Shown: positions 26,712-39,786, counted from the first letter of the stretch. The stretch: 64,000 nucleotides of DNA from Solanum dulcamara (GCF_947179165.1 NC_077248.1:11497256-11561255); one strand, 5' to 3'. The notes: generated by a model from the sequence alone, not told the origin. A program made the numbers and translations.

Positions 26712-27045
26712 GCCGGCCCCTTCAAGGACTCGGTGAAACATATATCTGTAGGACCATCATAGGGCTCGGCGCCATCATTACCTTATCACATCACATCATA
26801 TTATCATATATATATATATATGCATACGTTCCCAGCCCTCTAGTAAGGGACTCAGTGAGTTGTTCAAGTCATTGCATTATCATTTCCTCAAATAGCGTAT
26901 CCGGCCCTTTAGTGAGGGACTCGGTGGATAATCCAGTGAACTGCGCACGATTACATTCTCAGCCCTCTAGTGAGCTCGGTATCATAACCTTCTCATTGCT
27001 TTACCATATCATCACATAATGTACCCGACCCATGATAGGACTCGG
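26712..27045 (-). repeat. Irregular repeat motif in the inverted solo LTR
   Basis: The motif (C)CCTYTAGTGAGGGACTCGGT or a close variant occurs about five times, near 26712, 26836, 26904, 26959 and 27026 (plus-strand reading). Spacing is irregular. Confidence 0.6.
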
Positions 27046-28129
27046 TGAGTAATCATAGCATTATAACATCGTTCTTATGTCAAAGACATGTCAAGAGGGG
27101 AGAAGGGTAGCTTTACCAACTTGTACCAAAAACATGCCAAGAGAAAGAAGGGCTTCACATACCTTTTTAGGGATTAATTGAAATCCATCTTGTCTTGATA
27201 CCTCCTTAACCTATTTGACATGAAAGTAATACTAAGGTTAATAGCTTTTCACTTTCCAATATCCCACTCTACAACCAAGTACTAATAGGAGTCATTTCCT
27301 ATCCATTACCCTCGACTAGTTTATTATTAGTTCTGAAGCTACCAAAAATTGGGCAGCATTTCCTTTGTAACTTCAACGTCCTAGAGATTTCAACTCGGAC
27401 AAAATATCAACAACCATACCAACAACAACAACCAGCAGCATATTTACAAGTAAATCACTTCAACATTGCAAAATATAAGCTCCAAACAACTAGCTCTAGA
27501 ATACGATACCAAAATAGAGTTTTTAATCTTTATTTCGCAAAAATCTTTAACCATACCAAATGGAGGGTCGTGTGGCTACACCAGAAGCACCCATAACCTT
27601 TTTAAAATACTTTAAATCCCTACAACACGCAATCCCACCAGCTGCACCCGCAGCACCACAACGACAACACACTACGCGACTTTGATTTAGCTACTACGAC
27701 TTTAATTTAGCTTGTTTTTAACATCAAGCATCCTTGTGAAATTTTTTCAATTTCAGCATCATTTAATACATGTAATATACTTCATCACGTCATCATAAAC
27801 TCCAGTTCAAAAGATAAACTCTTACCTTGCCCGAAACTCGTCAATCTCATCGAAACTTGCCTCGGAAGTTCCTTTAGCGCCCCTAAAATTTCTTGGCTGT
27901 TTAGTAACGTTTTGGGATGCTCAAAACCATAAATTTTCATTACTAACACCTTCATAACATCGTGGTACATCTTAGATAATTAATTCACAGAAGGAAATCG
28001 GAAGCTTACCCTTTTTTTTTCTCAAATCCGAAACTCTCTCTAGCTTAAGGGTTTCTCTCCTCTTCTTCTCTTTTCTAGAATATTTGGATGAAGTAATAAC
28101 TTAAGGGATAATGATGACTAAAATTCATT

Positions 28130-28132
<3 letters not shown>

Positions 28133-28183
<51 letters not shown>
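28133..28183. repeat. (AT)n microsatellite
   Basis: About 25 uninterrupted AT units inside the inverted solo LTR. It is likely to be length-polymorphic. Confidence 0.95.
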
Positions 28184-28185
<2 letters not shown>

Positions 28186-28716
28186 CAACTTTAAGGGGGA
28201 CACATGTCTTCCCCTAAGTGGTGACACATGTCAAGCCCTAAGTGGTGACACGTGTCAATCCCTCATTGGGCCAACACACCCCTTTCCTCTAATCACAGGC
28301 TTCCACGTGGCATATGGGGGGGTTTCCACCACCCTTTCTGCAGCTGCTGCCATATTGCATTTCCTCATGCTGCCACGTGGCACTTTCTCAAGGGCTGCCA
28401 TGTGTTGCTTTCTTTTCCTCTTCATGGGTTCGTAATCTCATCTTACTTTAGGAACCTATGTAATCCTTTCCACATAAGCTTGGTATGAACTCAAGTAGTT
28501 TAAGTACGTAAGATTTTTAAATTGGTAGCTTATGTAAGTAAATCGAGTCCTACGACTCATTACTTGGCCTCCAATTCCTTCTAGATTCTCATAACCATAT
28601 TTCCAATCTTTCCTTCTATAGGGTATCACATTTTCCCTTCCTTAGAGTTATTTGATAGCGTCATAGATTAACCGGCTCACATGACAACTTATAAAAAGAT
28701 TACGATCCTTTTAAGA

Positions 28717-28795
28717 AATTTAAGAAGCTTAAATAAAACTTAAGAAGCTTAAGAGGTTCAAGAAACTTAAGAAGCTTAAGAAGCTTGAGAACCTT
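28717..28795. repeat. Short AAGAAGCTTA tandem repeats
   Basis: TTAAGAAGCTTAAG-type units recur about six times. The HindIII-type AAGCTT core makes each unit nearly palindromic. It lies close to the minus-strand start of the inverted solo LTR. Confidence 0.75.
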
Positions 28796-29537
28796 CCAAG
28801 GTACAAAAGTATGGGGTTTAACAGTCTGGATGGTTAAATGATTGTTAATTATTGTTTAGAGTGGGGATGTATGCTGTGGGTCATGATTATGTTGTGATTA
28901 GTGAAAAAGACTCAATCTTTGAATGTTAATCTTGGTAAAACTATTAGAAGGACAATGATTCTTGTGAAATTAAGTATAGACAATAGCTGGGCCATAACAG
29001 AATCCTGAGACTTGGGGATTATGGGCTATTGATGCATATAAGGATAGGCTTATACAATAATTATATGTGTTTATGCTGATTATTCCCTATGAATTACTTG
29101 AATAATGGAAGTCATGAAATAAAGGGTAAATGTGAATGACTTAACATTGATAGATCTCATGTCGTGAGCCAATTTGATGGCATGTAGCTGTAAGTTATGG
29201 TATAGACTATATCATAGAAAGATTCTTAATAATGATTGAGTAATACTGTGATATTTACCATGCATTTAATTGTTATGGTTGGATGAATGATATGTTGCTA
29301 TGCTTGGTTTATAATCCGAATACCGTGAAATCCATAATCTTGAACTTGTTCTACCAAAAGTGATGCATTAAATAAAAAAGGTTTGATGAGATATTGTTAA
29401 TGAAAGAAAGATAGAATGAAACTAATGAAAAGACTAATTATAAATAATTACATGTAATGAACCTTTTACTTGATTGTACAAGTATGTGAAATATTCATTG
29501 TGGACATGTGATTATGGTTGTGATTGTGATATTAAAT

Positions 29538-29665
29538 TGGGTGTCACATACTGACACATATATTAGATCAAGTATCATATTTTGACACATATATAAGATC
29601 GGGTATCATATTTTGACATATATATAGGATCGAGTATCACATTCCGATACATATATAGCTTGGGT
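29538..29665 (+). repeat. 31-bp hairpin minisatellite in the 5' LTR
   Basis: Four units of GTGTCA...TGACACATATAT with spacers (TTA/TAA/TAG)GATC. Units 1 and 4 have fully matching arms (GTGTCA/TGACAC and GTATC/GATAC). Related arrays lie at 34985-35110, 35575-35695 and 32812-32960. Confidence 0.8.
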
Positions 29666-31002
29666 ATGGGTTCTATGAGAGAACCATTGTATGAATATCA
29701 CATGTAAATTGATCTTGACTATATGGTTGATGAGAGAGAAACTAACCCAAACATAGCTAAACACGCCCATCATGTGTAGTAATTGATATAAAAGGACGGA
29801 AGATCCAAGTGTAGTTATGTTGAATGTTGTAATTGAGATTTAACTTATGAAACTATATATTACTGCAGAAATGGTAAATTGATAATGTGTTTCTGTGTAT
29901 GCCTATTCGGATTATGTTTTGGGCACTAGATGCCTCTATATAGTAGTTATAAGGTTGACGGTAAACAAGTGAAAAGTAGTCAATGTATTGTGAAGTAAGA
30001 TTGACGACTTAATAGTCAGGTATTTTTGATGTCCTATGGGCACATGAGTTAAAATAAAGATTAGGAGGTTATTCAGAGTTTCTATCTCTAGAAAGGCCGC
30101 CGTTGCAGGAGGAATCCTGCTGTGGCGAGGCCACCAAAGCAAGATAAGTCCCACCATGGCGGGCCAGTACGGACCAAAGAGGAGCTTAGGTCCTTAAATG
30201 TTTACCTCTTCCAAGTGAGATGTTTATTATTCTAGGTCCATGTGTTGGTGTAAAAACTAAATATAGTAGACAGGTTAGACAGAGTTAGTAGTGGCCCGTA
30301 GTTTGGAAACTCCTCTATGTGATAGAATGGATAGGCCTTTATCTATATTAGAGTTGGCAGCAAACCAACTAGAAGGAATAAAAGTTAGGCTTGAACTGCT
30401 TAAATGAGGTTAATGAGAATGATAATAGTTTGTGCACAAAGGTTTGACTAGTATATTTTCTTAAGAGCATATTTTCTTCTTGTTAATTTCTTTATATTAT
30501 GTGGTGGGTATCGGGTTGACTGATAAGGCCTACCAGCACGTGTTATTTGTACTGATACTACTCTTGCTATGCCACTTGGCATAGTCTGGTTGCAGGGTCA
30601 GTGATGTTTCTTAGGTTAAGACGAAGATGATTCTCTAACATCTTTTACTCTTCCTTTCTTATGATGGGAGCTGTGTCATTATCTTATTTATACTTTGTAT
30701 CTTTAGAAACTCTTGTAACTATTTAGACTAGTATCCTTGGGGTGTTAGGTTGTTCTTTGTAATAAACCATCAGATTTTTAGGTTTATATAAAGTGATTTC
30801 ATAACTATTTTGTCCTATGAGGGAATCGCTCTATCTCGATCAATCAAAAATGCTTTTTTACTTTTTAGCCATAAAGTCTAGATTTTATCGACTTATTTCA
30901 TATCTTTTTTATTAGTAATTCTTCTACTTGTTATTTCTGTAAGGATTCTCCTATTTAGATTTTAGAGTAGGTGCTCGCACAACCCAATGGGTTGGGTCGT
31001 GA

Positions 31003-33536
31003 TAAATTGGTATCAGAGCCCAGGTTACCAGTCTCCCAGTATAAGAGCAAGTGTGGAATAGACTCTTGCGGATTGGTGTGTTGACATCCACATCTAATCT
31101 TCAGGAAGCTATGAAGCATTCTAGGAAGTTGTTCCATTTTTTTTCCTTTCATGCAGTTTGTCACTTGTGGTATGGGTTGAATCGAATTGGTATCTCCGGA
31201 TTCCAATTGGTATCTCAATGAAGTAAATTTTATGCTGTTGTCGCGACTGAAGGGACACAAATAAGAGAATTAGAAACGAGAAGGTTCTAATTGGTATCTC
31301 ACCTTACAGGTTGTGTAAGTGAATAGATGATCAATTAAATGTCATCCATGAAGCGAACTAATTAAATAAATTGACTTGGTTGTATGATGTGGCCTTGAAT
31401 TGTGATTATGTGCAGAGTGTTGCCTGAATAACTGCCAAGGTTTGAAGTGTACTTCCCTGATATGATGTGATTATGCGTATAATATTGCCTAAAGTACCTG
31501 CAATATGTGAAGTGTACTTGCCTGAATAGTTGAAATTATGTGGGACATGGTTGCTTAGGTTTCTATTAACTTGTTATCAGAAAAAGAGTTATAACTTGGT
31601 TATGTGCAATGGTCAAGTGATAAACTGTAATGTGATTAATAAATGAATTTTTGACGTTTAAATGATATACTTATATGAGGAAATACAACTCTTAATTGTG
31701 CGTGTACTTACCATTGGTAAAGATGATAAGGAAAAAGAATGATTTATGATTGTAGAGAAACTCTGATTTTAGGACAATCACAATTGGTTGGGAACCATAT
31801 GAGAAAAGGGCTATTGTTGCATATTAGCAGAAATTGTTGTTATGAAAAATCTCCTTAGCATGTTTCATAACTATTTTTAAATAATGTGACGCTAAATTTT
31901 GGTCTATGTAGTGTTTGATATGGTCTTGGAACTATGTTAAAGGCCTTAATGCGGCATCAAGTGTTTATTATGTCAAGACTTAAGATTGAGAGTTCAGGTT
32001 ATATTTTACTTGTGATCATGATTATTTTAACTATTGGATTGAATTTATAGGGACTCAATACTTTAGTTGTTGCTAAATTATTTGTCTATTTGTCATAATG
32101 GTTTTGACTATTGGATTAAGTTTATGAAAACATAATGCTTTCGCTGTTTCAAATATGTGCTTCTATTTATTATGATATATTTGGGTTAAGGTGGGTGATG
32201 AACAAATCCCTATGGTGTGCACGTTGTTGCGCCAAGATAATGGGGGAAAGCTTTTCAAGTGTGTAGTGCTCGGTTCGACTCTGGGATAGACCTCACCAAA
32301 ATTCCACTAGGGGAGTCAAGTTGGACTAAGTCATAACCATGAGATTTAATAAAGGAATTTAGGATAGGGAATACTCCCATAAAAAGTCTTTCTGAGAATT
32401 TTTTGCCATAATCACCGCTAAAGAAGGCCTACCAGAGTGGGAACCGTCTCGCAAGAGCGGGACAAGGCGAGATAGAATCTAAGCCCTTTCTCCTTTGTTT
32501 TGACCTGTCCCACCCTTCTGCTCCTAAACAAATAATAGTTAACTCTTATTTTCAAACCAGTGCACATAGTAATAGAGAACTGGTGGTTGTCAAGTTAGAT
32601 AGATGACTAGGGTAGGTGATGGTTTTGTTTTCTGTATGTGTTTCATGAACTTGCTAAATTGCTTCATGGTATGCATATGTGTATACGAATAGGGAAACAT
32701 GCTAGGTTTTATGTGAAATAATCACTTGTTGGCTTGTTTTGTGATAAACTTGTTCTTGGTGAAATAATATTGAATATTGAATATAATTATGGTTGTTTTG
32801 TATGTTGGGATCGAGTGTCATGTTACGATACTTAAATTGGATCGGATGTCACATTCTGACATATATTTGGATCAGATGTCATATTCTGACACAAACTTTG
32901 GATTGGGTGTCACGTTCCAACATAAACTTTGGATCGGGTGTCACATTCCCACACATACTAAGGCTTGTAGGTCCCATGAGAGGACCCTTGTATGAAAATG
33001 CTTGATATTGACATTGATGTGACTCTTATGACATGCCTTGATAGTCTCATTGTGACTATGAATAAGCATCCTTGCATGCTTGTTTGTAATGTATTGATTC
33101 TTGTGTTTGATTCCTAAGATACTTTGTGGTTACTACTCTTTGAGTGGGGGTGATGTGCTTATTATAGCATTGATTAGGGTATAAGTGCCCGAGTAAAGTT
33201 CCCCCTAATATGGGAGGTCATAAGATATTAGTTTAGAATAGATTTTCATGAACTTTATGAATTATGTGGGGTAGAGATATTTGGTATTTCGAGGTGTAGT
33301 GTTACGGTGGTATCATGATATGTGAGGGACATAGTATTCCATAGAAACTTTCGGAATAAATTATGGGTTAGTAGAATTTTGCATATAGCGTTTGACATAA
33401 AAGGTTACTCTGGGATGTGATTTCTCCCTAAGTTGTATTGGTGTCTCATTATTGGTTTTGAAAAACTTTTAGATCGGTTTATTTCCTCTCCTCCGTGTTG
33501 TCATTCGCGGATGAACGAGGGTAAATTAGTATTTAT
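31003..33536 (+). other. Internal region of the LARD-like element, non-coding
   Basis: It begins with the PBS and TGGTATCAGAGCCCAGG. No gag or pol similarity is visible in any frame. From about 32100 it has features of an LTR, including another array of GTGTCA-type units (32812-32960) and CCAGAGTGGGA motifs, so part is probably LTR-derived. Near 33501 TCATTCGCGGATGAACGAGG resembles the sequence that ends Gypsy pol genes in plants. Confidence 0.6.
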
Positions 33537-36500
33537 TATAATAATCTAGCCCGTCGTAATTAAAAATATTTGTGGTAAATGTATACGAATCTCTTTCATC
33601 ATAATATTAGGATCAATTCCTTGGTATACGAGTCCATTAGTTGTGAATTGAGATCGTAATATGCTCCTATCTCAAAGTTAAGTTGAAAGTGTCTTTCCCA
33701 TTTAGTTTTGGACTTGAGTTTAAACTCAGGTCAACTTCAAACGACCATATCTCTCAGATTATAATGAATTAGGTGGTCTATGAACTATCAAATTAATGTT
33801 CTTTGAGTCTTCTTTTTAATGCCACCATTTACGTTATTCGGAGTTCAGAGTAGAATGTTATGTCTATTTTACAAAGAACTTTCTATGTTGGCCTGCCAAA
33901 GCAGGATTTAGGCTATGAGAGTGGGATCTGATGAGCCAGAAGCTAAAAAAATGTCTTTTTATTATCTTCTTCTTCCCCTAAGTGCCAAAATAGATTAAGG
34001 TTAACCTAGAAACCCTCAAGAAGCTGTTCTAGGCTTGAAGAGAATGGAAAAAGAGATTCCTAGCGCAAGGAAGGCTACAACCCATGGATTCCAGGCCCCC
34101 GGTCTCCATAGATTCTCCTTCCAAAAGTTAAGGATCGTGCTATAATTCTTCTTCAATTGCTTGGTGCCTAGGTAAGCTGGGTTTTCTCAATTGAGTAGTT
34201 ATAAATTCATTCTCATTACTTAATATAATATACATTGACAGGAGATTTGATGCCTAGGCCTTCGGACATGGAGTTTAGATGGTTAAATGACTGTTAATTA
34301 TTGTTTAGAGTAGGAATGTATGATGTGGGTCATGATTATGTTGTGATTAGTGAAAAAGACCCAATCTTTGAATGTTAATCTTGGTAAAACTATTAGAAGG
34401 CCAATCATTCTTGTGAAATTAAGTATAGATAATAGCTGGGCCATAACGGAATCATGAGACTTGGGGATTATGGGCTATTGATGCATATAAGGATAGGCTT
34501 ATACAATAATTATATGTGTTTATGCTGATTATTCCCTATGAATTACTTGAATAATGGAAGTCATGAAATAAAGGGTAAATGTGAATGACTTAACATTGAT
34601 AGATCTCATGTCGTGAGCCAATTTGATGGCATGTAGCTGTAAGTTATGGTATAGACTATATCATAGAAAGATTCTTAATAATGATTGAGTAATACTGTGA
34701 TATTTACCATGCATTTAATTGTTATGGTTGGATGAATGATATGTTGCTATGCTTGGTTTATAATCCGAAGACCGTGAAATCCATAATTTTGAACTTGTTC
34801 TACCAAAAGTGATGCATTGAATAAAGAGGGTTTGATGAGATATTGTTAATGAAAGGAAGATAGAATGAAACTAATAAAATAACTAATTATGAACAATTGC
34901 ATGTAATGAACATGTTACTTGATTGTACAAGTATGTGAAATATTCATTGTGGACATGTGATTATGGTTGTGATTGTGATATTGAATCAGATGTCATATAC
35001 TGATATATATATTGGATCAAGTGTCATATTTTGACACATATATAGGATCGGGTATTACGTTTTGATACATATATTAGATCAGATGTCATATTCTAACACA
35101 TATATGGCTTGGGTATGGGTTCCATGAGAGAACATTGTGTGAATATCACCTGTGAATTGATCTTGACCATATGGTTGATGAGAGAGAAACTAACCCAAAC
35201 ATAATTGAACACGCCCATCCTGTGTAGTAATTGATGTGAAAGGACCGAAGGTCCAAGTGTAGTTATGTTGAATATTGTAATTGAGATTTAACTTGTGAAA
35301 CTATATATTACTGCAAATGTTTACCATGAATTTAATTGTTATGGTTGGGTGAATGATATGTTGTTGTGCTAGGTCTATAATCTTAAGACCGTGAAGTCCA
35401 TAATCTTGAACTTTTTCTACCAAAAGTGATGCCTTGAATAAAGAAGACTTGATGAGATATTGCTAATGAAAGAAAGATAGAATGAAATTAATGAAATGAC
35501 TAATTATGAACAATTGCATGCATTGAACTTGTTGCTTAATTATGCAAGTATGTAAAATATTCATTGTGGATTGGATCGAGTGTCACATACCAATACATAT
35601 ATTAGATCCGGTGTCATATTTTGACATATATATAGGATCGGGTGTCACGTTTCGACACATATATTAGATTGGGTATCACATTTCGATACATATATAGATG
35701 GTATGGGTTCCATGAGAGAACCATTATGTGACTATCATCTGTGAATTGATCTTGACTATATATTTGATGATAAAGAAACTGACCCAAACATAATTGAATA
35801 CGCCCATCCTCTATAGTAGTTGATATGAAAGGACAGAAGGTTCTAGTGTAGTTATGTTGACTGTTGTAATTGAGATTTACCTTGTGAAATTGTATATTGG
35901 TCCTGAAATTATAAATTGATAATGTGTTCCTGTGTATACCTATTCGAATTATGTTATGGGTGCTAGATGCCTCCACATAGTAGTTATGAGGTTGTCGGTA
36001 AACAAGTAGAAAGTAGTCAATGTGTTATAAAGTGAGATTAATGAATTAATAGTCAGGTATTATTGATGTCCTATGGGCACATGAGTTAAAATGAGGATTG
36101 GGAGGTTATTCGGAGTTTCTGTCTCCGGGAAGGCCGCTCTAGCAGAAGGAATCTCACTCTAGTGAGGCCACCAAAGCAGGATAAGTCCCGCCATGGCGGG
36201 CCAGTATGGACCAAAGAGGAGCTTAGGTTCCTTAAATGACTACCTCTTCCAAGTGAGATGTTTATTATCCTAGGTCTATGTGTTTGTGTAAAAACTAAAT
36301 ATAGTAGACATGTTAGACAGAGTTAGTAGTGGCCCATAGTTTGAAAACTCCTCTATGTGATAGAAGGATCAGGCCTTGAACTATATTAGAGTTGGCAGCG
36401 GACCAACTAGAAGGAATAAAAGTTAGGCTTGAACTACTTAAATGAGGTTAATGAGAATGATAATAGTTTGTGCACAAAGGTTTGACGAGTATATTTTCTT

Positions 36501-36957
36501 AAGAGCATATTTTCTTCTTGTTAATTTCTTTATATTATGTGGTGGGTATCGGGTTGACTGATGAGGCCTACCAGCACGTGTTATTTGTACTGATACTACT
36601 CTTGCTATGCCACTTGGCATAGTCTGGTTGTAGGGTCAGTGATATTTCTTAGGTTAAGACGAAGATGATTCTCCAACAGCTTCCACTCTTCCTTCCTTAT
36701 GGTTGGAGCTATGTCATTACCTTATTTATACTTTGTATCTTTAAAATCTCTTGTACCTATTTAGACTAGTATTCTTGGGGTGTTAGATTGTTTCTTGTAA
36801 TAAACTATTAGAGTTTTAAGTTGATATAAAGTGATTTCATAATTCTTTTGGATTATTATTGGTAATTGTTAAACTTTCACTTGTTATTTCTGTAAGGGTT
36901 CTCCTATCTAGGTTTTAGAGTAGGTGCCCGCACGGCCCGGTGGGTTAGATTGTGACA
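33537..36957 (+). repeat. 3' LTR of the LARD-like element (3421 bp)
   Basis: It aligns with the 5' LTR throughout, including GGCCACCAAAGCA.GATAAGT and the AGTAGACA.GTTAGACAGAG segment. It ends GGGTTAGATTGTGACA followed by the TSD. Confidence 0.88.
34703..35910 (+). repeat. Tandem duplication of ~617 bp inside the 3' LTR
   Basis: TTTACCATGCATTTAATTGT at 34703 recurs as TTTACCATGAATTTAATTGT at 35320, and the order of following motifs repeats until about 35910. The 5' LTR has only one copy. Confidence 0.85.
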
Positions 36958-37457
36958 GCAGCCGAGAAAGAGTTTTATGTAGAAAGAGTGTTTAATCTCA
37001 AAAGCTATCGGTCATGTCGCTTAATTCATAGTGGTCATACTCTTATATCAGGCTCATAAGCCTCTTTCCCGAAGTTATGAGAAATTTCGATAAAAACATT
37101 AGACATTATAGCCCTCCTCATATTTTTTCTTCAGTATAGATGTTGAAGGTGATATCTTTATTCCTATCTCTTGAGTTTGAGTAATTGAGTGAGTCATTTA
37201 CGACCTTGAGTATTTGAGTTCTTGCATGGCAATTGTGCCTTCCAATGATGATATTGATGGTAATATTCTTTTTTTTTCTATCTTAGAGTTGATGTTCATT
37301 CTGAGTTTAAGTATACAATGAGTATTCTTGAGTTCAAGTAATGATGGATTGATTGTTTGAGTGTTTGAGTATCTGAGTTCTTAATTTGCGCTCGTGCCTT
37401 GTGCAATTTCCTAGCTTGGTCATCATTCAAAGACGAATAATCCCAAGGGGGAGATAT

Positions 37458-39786
37458 TGTAACACCCCAATTTTTTTTAAGTTAAGACTGACCCATCCTT
37501 CATATGGGTATGAGGTTGTACAGAATGATTCATACTTGTGTGCATGTGTGGTGGTTAATTCTTTAGTGTGAGAATAGATTTGGAGATGAATTAAGGTCAT
37601 AAGAATCAAATAGCACAAAGCTGAGTGGAAAACTTCCTTACCAATTGAGTTTCGGTAAAAGGTCTTCCTTACCTACAACCTATCAAATTAAACGTCTGTG
37701 AGTCTTTTTTCCAATGCCACCAAGTTTGCATCAATTGGAGTTCGAAGTATAAACTTATGCTTATTTTACTGGGCACTGTCTTGCCGCGGGCCCGAGGCAT
37801 TTTTCGCGCTCTAGCGCAATGAGGCAATGGCTACTTCCCTCTCCGCATATTTTTCTTCGTACTCGTGCGTCTGAGGCTTTTTAATAACCCCTCATCCAAA
37901 GACGTAATTCATCTTCCTAGTTTAAATATTTACCCTATAAAGAGTAGTTCTTACAAAATTAACTTCCTCCAAGGTTCATCCATCATCCAAGGTAAGATTT
38001 GACCATGGAATTCCATAATTTCTTCATCTTAGCACCAATTAATATCTTTTACCCATAGAATCTATAGGTTTTCAAGAAAATCTTCCTCTAAGGTTCAAGA
38101 AATGGATTATTGCCATCTCTTCCTCGAAAGTTCTCACCTTTCTCAAGATTTAGGAGTGCATAAGGCATGTAAGGCTAATTATAGCGTTAGATTGAGTTCA
38201 TCCACGCGCCCTACATCTAATTCTATCGATTGTTGAGAATGAGTTGAGTCTAACCTAGTTTCTTGAATTTTGGATGAGTTAATTCTTCTTCTATTGAGTT
38301 CTGTATAATTATGTATTGAGATTATTGTTGTTTTCTATCTCTCACTCAATTGGAATTATCGATCATGGCTACTTTTCTGTGAATCCTAATTGATTTGATA
38401 ATCATAATTTTTACATACATATTTTTTATTATAGATGATGACTTTTATGCATTGATGAGGAGAGTGATTTGGACTTATATATATATACATTATAGAATGT
38501 AAATGAGTTTGGGTTTTCACATGTGTTGAGTTTGAGGAATTTTTGAAAGTTTTTACTATTTTGAACATGAATATTTTGAGCATAAATGATGATTTTAAGA
38601 CAGAGTTTTAATAAGTTGTGATTGATTTCGAAAATACATTTTTTCTTAAAGAACTTGATGATTTGAGCATGAGCCGAGCCCGAGTTGAATTGAAAGAGTC
38701 TTTAAGATTATAATTGTTTTGATCCTTCTTTCACTATAGATTATTTTGAGTCGAGATTGCATGTTTTAAACAAATTTCAAAGATTTGAGTATTTAATCTA
38801 AATGAGTGGATTGGATTGATTTGAAAGAGCATAATGATTGAGACGAGATTGATTTTTGATAAGAGTCCAATGAGACTAGTCAAAAGTTTTAATTGAATTG
38901 ATATGTTTTAGTTGCATGATCATATTGAGTTTTGAGAATAGTATCGAGCACCGAATTGAGTGAATATAAAACTCAATACTACGTAGCCAGCGTAGGAGAG
39001 GATTGAACTGTTAAGTCAGATGTTTCCCTTTTCATTGTCATGACAAGATATGACATGATTGATTATGGATCCAATGTTGGTAGATTCGTCATTTATCTTG
39101 GCAAGTATTTGAAGGATGTGGCAATGACGTCGTTTCATTGTACATCACATATTTATAGGTGGTGGGATTGTTGTCGGTTAAGAGAGACTCTCAGATTTTG
39201 CATGAAAGTATATGACATATTTTGAACAAGATAAATATTACTGAGCACTTCTTAAAGCATTGTTATATTTTATACTTGCATATCATATTGAGTTGGATGA
39301 CTTTCATACTATCTTGAGTACCTTTGATGTATTGTTGTTTCATTCTGCCTTATAACATACTCGTACATTTCATATATTGACGTCCATTTGGGCCTTCATC
39401 ATTTTATGATGCAGGGACAGGTATTAGAGATCATCAACAGGCACTTCGTTGAAGATCTTTTTCTTTCCTGATAGTGGTGAGACCTCCTTGTTTTTGGAGA
39501 AATCATATTCATTCTTTCCATTGCTTATGAGTAGTTCTTTTGAGGTAGCCATGAACCTATCATTGGCACCATCTATATAGTAGATATAGAGGCTTTATAG
39601 ACTAGATAATGATGGGTTTGTTTTGATGTTTACAACTCTTGATTAGTTTTCTTTCAAATTATGTTCCTGATTTGAATGATTGAGATTGTTGATTGAGTTA
39701 ACCCACTAAAATTTGTTTTTCTCTTAAATTAAGTCTTCCGCTTTTGAGTGTCGGTTACATCTAGGGTACTCTCTCGGAGCGTGACA
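37458..39786 (+). repeat. 3' LTR of G1 (2329 bp)
   Basis: It begins TGTAACACCCCAATT right after the PPT and ends CTCGGAGCGTGACA. The open frame at 39040-39225 is not a gene. Confidence 0.88.

Larger units (their letters stand above)
26197..28823 (-). mobile_element. Inverted solo LTR, innermost of the nest (2627 bp)
   Basis: On the plus strand it reads TGTCATGACCC...GGGTTTAACA. TG and CA ends are flanked by GTCTA (26192-26196) and GTCTG (28824-28828), a TSD with one change. Comparison with the uninterrupted 3' LTR near 34270 places the insertion exactly. Read from the minus strand it ends GGGGTTGGGTCATGACA and has a poly-G run before CTGCGTTCATGCCTGCAGG, as in the solo LTR at 12292, so they belong to related families. 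Open frames at 26194-27019 and 27785-27970 are not genes. Confidence 0.88.
25460..31002 (+). repeat. 5' LTR of the LARD-like element, split
   Basis: Without the solo LTR at 26197-28823 and one TSD copy it is about 2.9 kb. It ends GGGTTGGGTCGTGATA, matching the 3' LTR end. The 3' LTR is longer because of an internal tandem duplication. Confidence 0.85.
25460..36957 (+). mobile_element. Non-coding LTR retrotransposon inside G1 (LARD-like, 11.5 kb with nested LTR)
   Basis: It has a perfect 5-bp TSD GCAGC (25455-25459 and 36958-36962). The 5' LTR is 25460-31002 and contains a solo LTR; the 3' LTR is 33537-36957. The start TGTAACGATCTAGC has decayed in both copies. A PBS-like TTGGTATCAGAGCC begins at 31007. 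The internal region (31003-33536) has no reading frame resembling gag or pol. Long LTRs, intact PBS and a non-coding interior fit a large retrotransposon derivative (LARD) mobilised by another element's enzymes. Confidence 0.85.
21126..39786 (+). mobile_element. Gypsy-type LTR retrotransposon G1 (18.7 kb with nested insertions)
   Basis: The 5' LTR (21126-23582) and 3' LTR (37458-39786) begin (TG)TAACACCCCAA and end near GTGACA. The flanks TTTGG (21121-21125) and TTTAG (39787-39791) form the TSD with one change. A PBS-like CTTAGTATCAGAGC at about 23585 resembles the initiator-Met site. A PPT, AAGGGGGAGAT, precedes the 3' LTR. Without the nested element at 25460-36957 it is about 7.2 kb, but only about 2.4 kb is internal: a gag-protease remnant and no RT or integrase. 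It is thus deletion-derived or non-autonomous. Confidence 0.88.

Noticed and set aside
26194..27019. Frames of 104 and 110 residues in the inverted solo LTR
   Set aside because: Both fall inside a non-coding LTR with repeats; the residues match nothing.
29530..35700. CRISPR-like array
   Set aside because: Units are imperfect, spacers are near-constant AT-rich sequence, and the host is a plant; these are LTR minisatellites.
36438..36620. 60-residue minus-strand frame
   Set aside because: It lies in the 3' LTR of the LARD-like element, and the 5' LTR copy does not preserve it as a gene.
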